Assembly: GCA_021234155.1 (NCBI GenBank)
Contig: JAJEKV010000036.1
Span: 11,603,426 to 11,667,425, forward strand
Direction of reading: 5' to 3'
Length of the DNA stretch: 64,000 bases
Source of the DNA: Isoetes taiwanensis
Lineage: Eukaryota > Streptophyta > Lycopodiopsida > Isoetales > Isoetaceae
Shown here: positions 1 through 11,739 of the stretch, one piece after another
How positions within the stretch are numbered: the stretch's first letter is position 1
Layout: every line of letters begins with the position of its first letter
Made by a program: the position numbers and the translations under genes
The notes under the pieces: generated by a model
The model's database searches: none
What the model was told of the DNA's origin: nothing
The model's input: only the letters and a program-made list of their open reading frames with translations

Positions 1-22
1 ACAAAAAAAAAATTAATATACA

Positions 23-94
23 GTAGTATATCGAGTTAGATATACTATAGTATATCGAGTTCGATATATTATTGTATCTAACTCGATATACTAC
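23..94. repeat. AT-rich inverted repeat (20-bp perfect stem)
   Basis: Positions 23-42 and 75-94 are perfect 20-bp reverse complements. The loop and the following 100 bases contain further partial copies of the same TATCGAGTT/AACTCGATA motif in both orientations. It looks like the edge of a palindromic AT-rich minisatellite that continues beyond the window. No function is implied. Confidence 0.8.
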
Positions 95-931
95 GGTATA
101 TCAATTTTATATGCTTTTTTATACGCCATTTTCCGGCACCCTGCTGGATATACGTATATCGAACTCAATATATGCCATATATCGAACTCGATATACGCAT
201 GGTTTCGAATGTTTAGTTAGGGAGCCAATATTTTACCCGAGATTTTATATCACTCTTTCTAAGCATATTGATAAACCATCATATTGAAACTGTATAGGCC
301 AATATTCTACACATTCTATATCTGTTATGGCTACAAGTATCTGAGCATTCTTAATTCATAGAGGAGGAATTCAAAGAATTCCCCCTTTAAAAGCATGAAA
401 TGTTTGTACAAGCAACTAAAGCTTCAACAAATAGCTTGGTAGTTCCAGATAAATGGCATGGCTTATTTGGCTAATTTCAAGTGCATCCAATTTGGTCTTT
501 GTGGTATATTTTAAGCATAGTGTCTGGGATCAATTTGCTCACTGCACTGTATTCCCAAAAATCCCCAATTAGTCTCTATTTTCCTTCAAATGAATCTTCT
601 TAGCAGTCAATCTCTCTTTTAAAGGTTAGATGAATAGAAACATCATAAGTTTGGATCCCTTAGTATCTGGATTGATTTCAACTTCCAATCCTCTAAATGG
701 AGCAATTTATGAGCATCTAATGTGCTCTTCAATTCCAAGGTTTTGATATCTTAACTATTTTGTTGACTATCAATTAAAAGGCCCATTTGGACAACATTCC
801 CCATTCACCCAAAGGGATCCAGTACATACTGCTACATGCCTGCAGCAACCAAGGGAAGCCCTCCATCTTGCCCAATTAGGTCGTGTACAAACTATTTACT
901 ACATGCATGCAGCACCAACAGAAGCCCAATT

Positions 932-1043
932 TGATCATGAACAATATTCTGATCGTGAACAATATTCTGTTGGTGAACAATTTTGTTGTGTACAAACTAC
1001 TTACTACATGCCCAGTTTGATCGTAAACAATATTCTGAAGAGA
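932..1043. repeat. Short tandem repeat (about 20-bp unit)
   Basis: The motif GATCRTGAACAATATTCTG recurs with slight changes at about 932, 952, 972 and 1020. It alternates with a longer motif (GTACAAACTA.TTACTACATGC) seen at about 887 and 992. This is local tandem duplication; no coding sequence was recognised in the first 1.2 kb. Confidence 0.6.
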
Positions 1044-2360
1044 CATGATTCTCGGGACAACAACAATGTCATTATGTAACCTTTATATAAATTCTGTGGT
1101 GGAAAACGATTTGCTTCTCTTCATTTTCATAGTTCAACCATTTTGGGAAATCCAATTTCGATGCAAAGGCATGCTAACATATGGTCTAGAAGTGTGACTT
1201 ACTCAGCTAAGAACATATCTACTATATGTCCTACATCAATATGTAGCATAATAACAGGGGGTTGTTTTTATATTTTTGTACATTTTTCACTATGGTTTTT
1301 ATATGATTTGGTGGCCGTATTTTACAATGTGTACTAATGCGTACATCTAGAGTGCGCACTGTATTTTCACTTTCTAATTTCATAGTTGTAATGGTTTAGA
1401 CCCATGTTTGTGCCATCATGTTATGTTAATGGCCAAGATGGAGTCGTGAGTCCTTAATCAAGGGCTCACAATAAATACCCTATTTCCATAGCCTATGTAA
1501 TTGTTTTTTAAAATCAAAAGCCAACATGCAGATGACGAGCTCATGTATTCTAGGGTTTCCATCTTTTGCTCTTCCAGCTTGCCGATCTTTGCACTCTGGC
1601 CAACACAGGAGCAACAGTCCCCCATGCATTTGGTTTGTGGCCTGGTTCTGGTGATAAATCCGTATGGGCCCCTTTTCTTTTGGTTGCTTGGTCGGTAGGG
1701 GTAAAAGCTTGGTAGGTTTGGTATGAGAGCATGGCCAGTGATATTGCAAGGGGTAAATCTCGACTTCGGCCAGCAGTTAATATTCGAATGAATCTACACA
1801 GAGAAAATCCTATTAAGTGGATATGGCTTCCCCAGCCTTGTGGCCAGCAGACAACCTCGTAAGTCCTAGCTTCTCAAAACAACCTTAATTTGATTCCTGC
1901 TTTCTGCCAGAACACTTGTGCAATGCAGCATGTCTGATATTAAAAAATTGGATGAATTATTCTGCAGCAGCCGATTTCGTCTCCATCAGAGCTCTTCTGC
2001 TTCAAATTCTTCTACCTCAAAATGTTGGCCTCTTTTGGGCAAATTCAGAGCATCGGCTCCCATCAGTTTTATTTGGCTGGTAACTTACTGGTAATTAATT
2101 TCTATTGCTTTCTAAACCCTCTGAGGCCTGCTCCGCCACCTCCGGAGGCCTTATGGCACTTTCCAGCCTCATGATGGGGCTTGAACCGAGAGCAAAAGGT
2201 AAACACAGCGTGATGCAAGGGGCCAGGGATTTATGTACTGGCGTCAAATGAGAAGGCTTTTACATAAGTAGAAAAACTCTCATTTTTCCTTTGCTTCTAT
2301 GCAGGACGGACGATTTGCAACTCAGTTTGCAGGATATTCTTAATGCAAATGTACTATATT

Positions 2361-2868
2361 GTTGAGGCTGCGGCATTCTAGAAGTCTGTAGAATTCATGG
2401 GTTATGCTAGATATTGCGATCATGAAGTAAGCATTTGTTTGCATTGAGTTTTTTATTTCCATCATGCATACGCTCTTATTACCAGGTTTCTCAGTATCCC
2501 TTTTAGCTGCACAATGCAGCAACATTAATCGGTGTTTTCTCAGTTCCATCTACAGAAGCTGGTTTCCAGTAGTTGCATTTTGTTGAGGCTGCGGCATTCT
2601 AGAAGTCTGCAGAATTCATGGGTTATGCGATCATGAAGTAAGCATTTGTTTGCATTGATTTTTTTATTTTCACCATGCATACGCTCTTCTTACCCAAGTT
2701 TCTCAGTATCCCTTTTAGCTGCACAATGCAGCAACATTAATCGGTCCATTCCACTGCCATATGTTCTGTCGAGAATCTTCTATTGCAATTTCATTTGGAT
2801 TTTGTCAACATCACAAACCTTGTTTTCTCAGCTCCATCTACGGCTGGTTTCCGTAGTACGAATGCATT
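2361..2868. repeat. Tandem duplication, about 221-bp offset
   Basis: A block beginning GTTGAGGCTGCGGCATTC at 2361 recurs at 2582 with small indels. It runs through a shared segment ending GCAACATTAATCGGT. The following 45 bases (TTTTCTCAG.TCCATCTACRG) are also duplicated, at about 2533 and 2822. It lies inside composite copy I. The ORFs here are by-products of the repeat and were not called as genes. Confidence 0.85.
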
Positions 2869-3277
2869 GTGTTTTTGTCATATTCAAGCCATTATCTTAT
2901 TATCTGAAAGCCTTGAGTTTTGTTAGTGTTCTTGTCATATTTGCAAGCTTGTTTCTCCCATTCCTCATGTGCAATGCCATAGACAAATTAAAAGCTTTTT
3001 GTTTCTAGAAAAAATGAAAGAATACTTTTAATTTCTCAATCAATCTTATGATGCAGGAAGCAAAAAAGAAAGCTGGAGGAAGAAAGAAAGTTTACACGCT
3101 TTGTTATAAATCCAATTCACCACAAGGTTGTAAAATAAGGAATACCTTTTGCTGGTTATATATACATGTGCTTCAACTTTCTCATTTTTAAAATCTTGTG
3201 TGCTAGTTTCATAGTTGGAGTTTTAAGATCTTATGTGCTAGTTTGTTAGTTGGGACCGGAAATAGTATATGAAAGAG

Positions 3278-3440
3278 AGGAACTCCACATGAATCCTCTT
3301 CTTAAAAATAGAAATCTAGCCTAGCAATAACCAAAGTGGTGAAAATGATGTCATGGATAAAGGAGGAACTCCACATGAATCCTCTTCTTAAAAATAGAAA
3401 TCTAGCCTAGCAATAACCAAAGTGGTGAAAATGATGTCAT
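3278..3440. repeat. 86-bp near-perfect tandem duplication
   Basis: AGGAACTCCACATGAATCC and the following ~60 bases occur at 3278 and again 86 bp later. The two copies are essentially identical, so the duplication is recent. It lies in the interior of composite copy I. Confidence 0.9.
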
Positions 3441-3896
3441 GTCCTTTATCCAGATGTTATGTTCTTTATAAAGAATGTTAGATATTCCTTCCTCAGCATG
3501 ACTCCATATTGTGCATGACTCCATATGAAGAACTCCAAGTCCATACCAACATTTTTTGTAGCATAGAATGCGGTATCTTGCACATGACTACATAAGAACA
3601 TTATTTATGGCGCAGAATGTGGAATTATGGCAAGTTGTTGATCCATGCAATCATCTTGGTATTTCGAACACAATAATAGCACTTCAAATTATGTTCATTT
3701 GTGGCAATATGTGTATATCCGAGTTTTATCTGCCTTAGGAAATGGTCCAGCCACTATCCTTTCCTTTTTTATGCAATAGAAAACCTTAACAATGTGATTA
3801 TAGCACAAAATTTATGTTCTTATTATATGTCGGTCTTTTTCTTTTAGAAATATGAATAATTTTTCCAAGGCCCCGAAGGGGCCAAAAAAAAATTTC

Positions 3897-4287
3897 ATAA
3901 CACAAACCATTAACCTTCACACTTATAATTAAATCCCCCCTAAAAACCCCCTTTCGTTTGGGTGCATATTCACACGGGGGGTGATGTAGGGCAGCGAGAG
4001 CCCCTAAAATTACGTTTTACATGTACAAAATGAACACCATATAGTACATTACCTCAAATCTTATAGTATTTTGCAAATCTTCTTATACAGTATGGCAAAT
4101 TTTGTACTTGCATACCCCACAAACGAGGAACTTTATGTGCGGTGTAGATCAAGGAATAAAGGGTGCATATGCCTATCCAACAGCTCTCGATGCCCGAAGT
4201 CACCCCCCGTGTGAATATGCACCCAAACGAAAGGGGGTTTTTAGGGGGGATTTAATTATAAGTGTGAAGGTTAATGGTTTGTGTTAT
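3897..4287. repeat. 3' foldback module of copy I (88-bp perfect arms)
   Basis: Positions 3897-3984 and 4200-4287 are perfect inverted repeats of 88 bp, read base by base. They enclose about 215 bp of unique core. Each arm contains TGGGTGCATATTCACAC followed by GGGGGGTGA, the motif that forms the outer terminus of copy III. The same foldback occurs at 6691-7145, 26187-26573 and 49167-49647. The perfect arms imply either a young insertion or recent gene conversion between the arms. Confidence 0.9.
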
Positions 4288-7145
4288 CAATATATAGCAT
4301 AATAATAGGGGGTTGCTTTTGTATATTTGTACTTTTTTCCCTAAGGTTTTTATATGATTTCATGGTGTATTCCTGTGGATGTACTAATGCGTACATCTAG
4401 AGTGCGCATACACACTCCTTATTTTTTTTATGGCACTTGCCAATGGTTTAACCCCTTCAAAAAAAAAAAAAAACATGGCATGCAGAGCTCGAGAGGTATT
4501 GCTTTAGGGTTTTGCTTTAGTTTTTAGGTGTCCTTGATTTTTCAGCCAGAATAGAACGATGGCATGCTTCACCATGTACTTCAAGACATCTGTGCAGGTT
4601 CGAAGTATAGGCGGCCTAAGACTCTGGTCTGGTGAAGCCAAATTTTTTTCCAGAGCTCCTTTCCAATTGAGCATTTGATTTGAACAACAAAAAAATGGTT
4701 TTTTTCTGTACTATTTTTGTTCAATCATGCCACTCTTCAATCCGTGGTTGGGCTACTGGAAAAAAACTTCAAAAGAGGTAATAGAGCCAAGCTTCAAACA
4801 GTAGAGCTCTGCTGTATACAAACTCGTGCAGCTGCAACATCAAACATTCTATGCATATCTTAATAATCTACTCTCGTTGCAGAAACCAGCAAGGTACTTT
4901 TGTTTTGGGTTGCAGATTCTGCTTGATTTGGTTGCAAAATAGGGCTACTGCGAATGATCATTCTCTTCACCTGATCTCTAATTAGATTGTAATGCTAGAT
5001 TCGGATATGGTGGGACAGAAAGGATATCAATGCCCAGGATTTTGTGGGTTTTCTGGCCAGTTGCTTCAGGCCCTGTTAGAAATCGCAGTTTTACAAGCGC
5101 CATAGCCAAATCTTCATTGCTTTCTGCAATTAGATGTCCATCTTGTTGACATTGCATTCTCTCATTTCAAATTTCATATACGTTCATGCAGTTGACAATA
5201 GATGACAACTTATGCATATTAGGCAGATGGCAAATCAACTTACCTCTGGTGTTAAGGATTTGGTTTTCCTTCATTATTCAGTAGGCAAAGATTTTTCATA
5301 TAATGGTGATTAGTGAAGATGCCAGGTACGGTTTTATATTTTGGTTCTCTGTAGTGTTTTAGGTGATAGTCTTTGAATGCCACATACTTCAGCAACATTT
5401 TTAGGAAAACATATATATACTTCAAGATGCACCATCATCTATGCAGGTCCGAAATATATGGGTTGTCTAATTTGTAGTAGTTGTCAGATACTATACTTCA
5501 AGACGTCCCATCATCTGTGCAGGTCAAAATATAGGTTGCATAATTTATGGCAGTAGTTAAACATCTGCAATTAGATCCATCTTGACAGTACATTCTCTCA
5601 TATAAGGTTTCATAGACGTCTGATCTGTTTTGTGCCGTCAGATTCTAGAAGCACCTTCTTGAAGGGGTTAACTCATCAAGGCTATAGAATCCCTCTTTAT
5701 CTCCAACACTAAAAGGTGAGCCTGCTTTCTATATCTAAATTTTGCAAAACTTCTGCATGGACCTACTTATTAGTTATACTGTTCATTTTATATGAGATGT
5801 GCTTTTTATGGTAGACATATGCAGCAACATTATTTAAGGAGAAGATTTACTTATAATGTTATAATTTCCTTTGCTTCAAGTTTTTCCTATTGTTTTGCCT
5901 TGTCGTACCATCAAGTCCCATAGTCCCATTGCCATAGCCAGCTTCATGATTGTTGTGCTGCCCATACTTGTAGTGCTTATACAGGGACAATGACTGGATA
6001 CATTGAGTCTCTATCTCCAACAGTAAAGAAGAGGATTTCAGATATTTAATTAATAATATTGCATACTATGCAACATATAATCAGTTCGCTCATGTGTTTC
6101 TTGTTTGTTCTTGGGGAGTTGCAGAGTCTTTGGCCAAGAAATTAATGTCTACATTATTCAACTGTCGCAGAAGCTATGAAGGGGGCATTTTAAGTTGCCT
6201 GCAAACAATAGAGCTTGGTAGTTGGGCCATGCTTAATTTACCTTTGAAATAAGTTATAGTACAATAGAAAGAGGAACTGAAATTGTTTGTCTACTGATAA
6301 CAGGATATGGCATTATATGAGCTGTGAAAATTTAAGAAGGATCTGTGGCATAATCTTTGCTTACACCAGAATTTAACATTCTTCAAAAGCATTTTGAAGA
6401 AATTTATTTTGCGAGTATATATTCATGTCGTACTTTATGTTGCAATCTTACACGTTTGCAAAGCTGTAGATGGGCGGACATAATGGGTTCAAATCCCATA
6501 TTATAAGCTCACTACTAAATATATGCTCATTTCTAAATTTCTTTTATAATATCATTATAATTTAAACGGCCTATTTATATGCAATACCTTTTCTAAGGTG
6601 CTGAATGTGCATTGCTCTTTGGATTAACCCAGGCTTGATTCCTGGGGAGTTTGCTTTCTTAGGGCCCAAAGGGCCCAATTTTTTTTTTTTCATATAACAA
6701 ACAACACATAACCACCATTAACATTAATTAACACAAACCATTGAATTTAACACACTTAAATTAAAATCCCCCTGAACCCCCCTTTGGTTTGGGTGCATAT
6801 TCACAGGGGGGGTGACATAGGGCAGTGAGGGCCCCTAAAATCATATAATACATGTACAAAATCAATACCATTCAGTACATTTCCTCAAATCTTATAGTAT
6901 ATTGCAAATACAGTGTACAAAAACTTGTACAGGCATACCCCACAAACAAGGATCACTATGTACGGTCCAGATCGAGGAATGAAGAGGAAATATGCCCATC
7001 CGATAGCTCTCGGTGCGCAGTAACCCCCCGTGTGAATATGCACCCAAACCAAAGGGGGTTTCAGGGGGATTTTAATTTAAGTGTGTTAAATGCAATGGTT
7101 TGTATTAACTAATGTTAATGGTAGTTATGTGTTGTTTGTTATATG
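4287..7145 (+). mobile_element. Composite foldback transposon, copy II
   Basis: The 5' module (TCAATATATAGCATAATAATAGGGGG) begins at the last base of copy I's right arm. The 3' module is a GGGCCC-AAA-GGGCCC hairpin at about 6662 plus a foldback at 6691-7145. The interior of about 2.2 kb shares no obvious sequence with copies I, III or IV. It contains dispersed repeats of a 'TACTTCAAGACRTC...CATCTGTGCAGGTC' segment (about 4578, 5419 and 5490) and a duplicated 'CATTCTCTCAT' segment (about 5155 and 5585). No gene was recognised. Its head-to-tail contact with copy I suggests either insertion into a preferred site at a relative's end or tandem duplication. Confidence 0.6.
6691..7145. repeat. 3' foldback module of copy II
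   Basis: CATATAACAAACAACACATAA at 6691 is the reverse complement of the end at 7145. The arms extend about 140 bp with a few mismatches, through AAAATCCCCCTGAA and TTTGGGTGCATATTCACA. The core has the same orientation relative to the upstream GGGCCCAAAGGGCCC hairpin as in copies I and III. Confidence 0.85.
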
Positions 7146-8040
7146 AAACCCATTGAGAAACCATAATTAACTAGTTCAGAGGAATCTCAAAGGTACAAGA
7201 GGTATCTCGGCACAATGGCAATTCCTATCTTTGACTACAAGAGGTATCTCAGAGCAATGGCAATTCTGATAATCAAATGTACACTGGATTTTACAACATC
7301 TACATGCCTTCGAAATACTTGCAACCCATACATACACATAAAAATTGTAGTAGCTTCTGGATGGATTATAATTTTCAATAGAAAGGCTTTCCTGCCACAA
7401 CTTTATTGGGCTCGGAATAGTGCCAATAAAGATGACCACTTGCAGGATGAAATGCTATGGCTAAAGCTTTGCCAAAAACAAAATAGAAGTTGGGTCGGCC
7501 AATTTTCCTGGCGTGTATTTCTATTGCGCCACGTAGCATCCTCCCATATCGCGGAATGGAAATTGGCTCATCGATTCCGCTCAGCAGGTAAGAACAGAGG
7601 TAGGAACCGGTAAGATCAGATGTATAGAACCGGTTTACCAGGTAGGGTTTTGCTTCTAAGCTCGAATAGAATGCTCTGTTTCTGAAACAGAATGCTCTAT
7701 TTCCTTGGATTTTGCAGGGTTTAGATCCTTTTTGCAATAAGACCGATTCAAGCTTGAAAAAACATAGCGAGCAATCATGCCCTCGAGCTACCCAGCATTA
7801 AAGAAACTGACTTAACTAAGATTCACAGGTTTATCCAAAGCCCCCTTACCGAGAATCCACAAAACCAGAGCTTCTGCCATCGCTTTTGCTCAATTGGAAC
7901 CTGCCAAAAACCTGCAATATTCACTGGATCTGTGCCCAAAAGACCGCTTCAGCTTTTATTTGAGTCTGTAGGTTGCTTAATCTTGCCAAAAACCTCAAAA
8001 ATATGCCGGATTTGTATCCAAAAGGCCTCCCCAAGTTCTA
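7146..8040. other. Intergenic, no gene recognised
   Basis: AT-rich DNA with overlapping ORFs of 80-130 codons on both strands (about 7215-7613 plus, 7375-7737 minus). None has a recognisable domain and they mutually overlap. A short direct repeat, CAAGAGGTATCTC...GCACAATGGCAATTC, occurs at about 7196 and 7239. Confidence 0.5.
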
Positions 8041-8165
8041 TTTTGTAGGGGAATGGCCTTTGCTCTGCCATTCCGGCACAAGTGGGAGACCCGCTCCCGG
8101 TTGCCGCCGGTCGCGGGGCCCCTTTCGTTGTGCCGGAATCGCGAAAGCCATTCCCCTATACAAAA
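8041..8165. mobile_element. GC-rich foldback MITE
   Basis: The left arm (8041-8080, TTTTGTAGGGGAATGGC...ATTCCGGCACA) and right arm (8129-8165) are inverted repeats with a few mismatches. They enclose a 48-bp GC-rich core, GACCCGCTCCCGGTTGCC...GTCGCGGGGCCCC. The core is clearly related to the one at 39594-39699, although the arms there differ. It is too small to code for protein. Confidence 0.75.
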
Positions 8166-11100
8166 CTAATTTATCTCACCTTTGTAGAGAGCCCTTGTGG
8201 TAAATGAATGTCATATATACATTCACAGCTTTAATTTTGTCCCTAATGCAAAAGATTTTTTTTTTCTCGAACACATCCATATTCAAAACATGGAGGTTTT
8301 TATACACATTCCTCATGGAGCAAAATTGTTTATATTAATATAATACAATTGACAATCTTAGGAATGGCTACTGAATGGTATCCAGAGATAGATATGTAAT
8401 CTATCCAACTCAACCTCAAGGTCTATGACACGTTTTTTTAATTTTTTATTTTCATATTTCATTCCTTAATATCACTGCATGTTGGTTCGTCCTTCGGGTA
8501 CATAAGGTGCTTGAAATTTCTTTCCCTAAGCAACACCACCATGCACCTCCAAAACATTTATTGCTCTTAAGAAAAATCAAGGCCACGAAAACAAATATAA
8601 CCATCTTATGTAACATGCCCTCAAATTGTTTTGCTTTAAGCTCATTCAACATTTAATTGTACATAGTACTCAATACATACCCACATTTTCATACATCAAT
8701 GCAAATACCAGTAAATGCAACATGTCACAAATCCTTTTGTTGTATTTTAAACATACAACTTAGATGTTTTAGATATATCCATCTGTCATTCTCTAGTTCA
8801 TACTTCTGAAGTATGTATCCTTTTATAGAGACTTCTAATCTATAGAGGTAATCTGGCATAATCACCTGCGAAAACTTTTAAAGCTCCTCGATCATAATCT
8901 TTCACATAAAACTACCAATATTGACAAAAAACCATCATCAACGCGGTCTTAATACTGTTAAAAGTAAGCCCATTATCTATATTGCCAAAATATGCATTTG
9001 TTTTTTCTAGAATTATAGTGCATCTATGCCATGCTCATGCTAGAAATATGCAATAGTCACACTTGTATTATGGCAGACTATGCTCACATAACATGCCTAA
9101 AAAGCACAATGCTTCACATCTCTATGTTTCCTTTCCAAAATAAAAGTGTGCTCTAAAAATCATGTTGAAGATATAGACAATCATAATATTCCATAGAAGC
9201 TCATCTTTTGGCTTTTCTTCAAAGTATTCAAGAGCTCTTTCTATTGCACATTAATAATATCATCAATGTTATTTTGTTTCCTTAAATGCACATGATATAA
9301 CCCCATGAGACCACAACTTGACGAGTCATTTGTTTAAAAATGTTATGGACCTCAATTGGTCATGTTTGACATAATCTAAAATTATGAAATTTCAGCCATA
9401 TTCATGCATATTAATTTTTTCAGCCATATTAACTTTTTGGAAGCTTTGAAGAGATTCATGCAATTTCTTATAGTCGTTATGTCGTCGTGATAATTTATGA
9501 AAAAGAACTTATAGAGGTAGGCAAATCTGCGAGGACATCCTGCCAAGGTATTAGGTTTTTCAAAAACCATCTTGAAGGGAAGAACAATCTTTAGTACTAT
9601 GCACAATCATTTAGGAAGAGACAAGAATAAGCTATAACAAGATTTCTAATATGTTGCTAAGCAATTTTCCATGATAATGTCTTTAATGCTGCACAACAGG
9701 ATATAACCAAACTGAAAAAGGTTTAAGAAAAAGGGGTTATCTAAAGGCCTGTTGTTCATGCTAGAAATGTTCCAACATTTGCATATAAAAGGATTGCTAC
9801 GTCACTGGTTCATACGGTAAGGTCTATAAAGCAAAGTGGTACTAAATGAAGGTGGATGTCAAGCAATTCAAGGGAGGGGAATATAATTCATGAAAAGAAC
9901 CTAGTGGTTATGCAAAGGCTAGGTAGATATCATTGCAAACATATGGTTGGTGCATGAAAGAAGGCAATTTATATCTGATCATGGAGGCCATGGAAATTGA
10001 TCTACTTTCTTCATAGTTATGAAGCACCTTTGATCCTCTGATTGCTCCTATACATTGATAGATATTATGCTATAGATTGCCAAAGTTATGTCCTGTTTAC
10101 ATAAAGCTAACACTGTAAATCGTAACTGAAAACCCTCAAACAAACTTGTGAATATAGAAGACTTTCTTATAGAAGCTAGATACTGCCAATTTTGTGTGAA
10201 CTTTGGATCTTTGTCTGTTAATCTAATTACGTTGATGTTCAAACATTTGAGCAATCAAGAAAGAATAAAGTAAGAAATGGCTTCTTGAACTTAGAAAGTT
10301 AGGGCAGAAAAAATACTTACTGCTAGGGACTCAATAGATTTTCTGTTTATCCAAGTTCTATTGCCTCATTCTAAGCCCATCAATGGTTTTTTAGCTGCTT
10401 CTTGATAAGCTTCATATGTTTTTTGAGTTTGGACAAAGTATATCTTTTTAGACACGTCCATTAGCAAATGCCTGCACCTGGCAAGAATGGGTGGGGCTTC
10501 CATAGCTCTAAAGAGCCAAAGCGCAGGGCTGACCTCCCCCAAGTGTGCAGGCAAGAAAGGGCATGGACTACCACCGACATGCTATAAACAAAGGAAGTGA
10601 TGGTCCGCATTGCCCAAAACTCGGCACAAGGTCGGATGTCGGAGCCACGGAAATTTGCAAACTGAATCTGCAATGGAGCCGACCTCTTCTTCATTTGTTT
10701 CACACGCAAAATGAATGGCAAGCAATGACCGGTGCAAAATGAGCGGCCGAGATTGATGCTCCGGTGAGGAATATTCAAATAGCATCGTCGTATAATAATA
10801 ATTATACATATTTAGAAGGTGCACATAAGTCCAATGATATCTGATGTGCATTTCTAACAGGTAAAAAAATGCAAGCTTACTTTATCTCTAATTTACACGT
10901 TGAAGGCTCTAATTTACATCTCTAATTTTAGCATGTGTTTGACGGAGAAGCCTGACTAGCTACTTTGTCACACTAACTATTATGCCAGCATTATCTGAAA
11001 TGCATTCACATTCCAAGACGTCAAATCACTACCTAAAGAAATTTAGATTAAAAAATAGCAGATTATTTTTACATTTGCTATACATAGTTTAAAATCCAAA

Positions 11101-11739
11101 AAACACTGATTATATACCAACATTGTTTGGATGCATTCACAGAAGCAACAGAGTATTTCTCTGCTAAATCAAATAGGCTTACCTTCAAAATCAATGAAAA
11201 TACCATCCAAAAGATGTTGATCTTAATCATGATGCATGCCAATAGTCTCTTGTACATATTCAAGCTCTGGCTATGCCGGGGTTTTCATTTTTCTGTGTCC
11301 TCCTGTTGGATTTAATTTTAAGTAGTGGCCATGTCATGATAAGGAACATGGGATAAATCCCACAGCATAAACTATCACTTAGTAATTTCAGGTTCTAGAT
11401 ATGATTCTTGTACTTTGTACAACGATAGCTTTTTTGAAAGGGTTCAAAAAGTTATAATCAATATAAGCTGCAACTACATCTTTAATTAATACCAAGTTCA
11501 AGTGGAATATAAAAAATACATAAATTAACTTTCCTCCAAATGGGAATATGTTGAGTTGCTTATCAAAGGTCTAATATGTTGTAACCACTTCTGGTTTATG
11601 CTAACATTCTTTACCATTGCTATTACTCAACAAAATAAGAACTTGGGTCATGATATTTTATTTTTGAAGAATGAAGCAGAATAAAGAGACCATACAAGAG
11701 ATCATTTCTCGTTGTGGATTATATTTCTCACTTTGCGCG
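8166..11739. other. Intergenic, nothing recognised
   Basis: About 3.6 kb of AT-rich sequence in which I could not recognise any conserved coding region, RNA gene or element end. A locally GC-richer patch at about 10460-10760 has overlapping ORFs on both strands but no domain I can name. Confidence 0.5.

Larger units (their letters stand above)
1236..4287 (+). mobile_element. Composite foldback transposon, copy I
   Basis: The left end carries the family's 5' module: AATATGTAGCATAATAACAGGGGG, a short GATGTAC/GTACATC-type hairpin, and an AAGGGCTCACAA segment near 1462. The right end is the 3' module: a GGCCCC-GAA-GGGGCC hairpin near 3870, then a foldback at 3897-4287. About 2.4 kb lies between the modules. 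It contains local duplications and no recognised gene. Copy II starts immediately at the right end. Copies III and IV have the same two end modules around different interiors, so the ends define the family. No transposase is visible, so the element is probably non-autonomous. The outer limits are set by comparison with the other copies; no target duplication was found here. Confidence 0.65.

Noticed and set aside
1236-1260. Helitron 5' end (TC...) for the composite family
   Set aside because: Copies I, II and IV begin TCAATATG, but copy III has TCTAATATG, where TCT belongs to the LINE target. No CTRR end follows a terminal hairpin, and insertion is not into an A/T dinucleotide.
6478-6510. Possible tRNA (ATGGGTTCAAATCCCAT)
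   Set aside because: It has a good B-box stem-loop, but no A box, acceptor stem or anticodon arm at the right distance.
7375-7737. 120-codon minus-strand ORF overlapping a 132-codon plus-strand ORF
   Set aside because: Mutually overlapping frames without motifs. Neither has a neighbour or repeat context that supports it.
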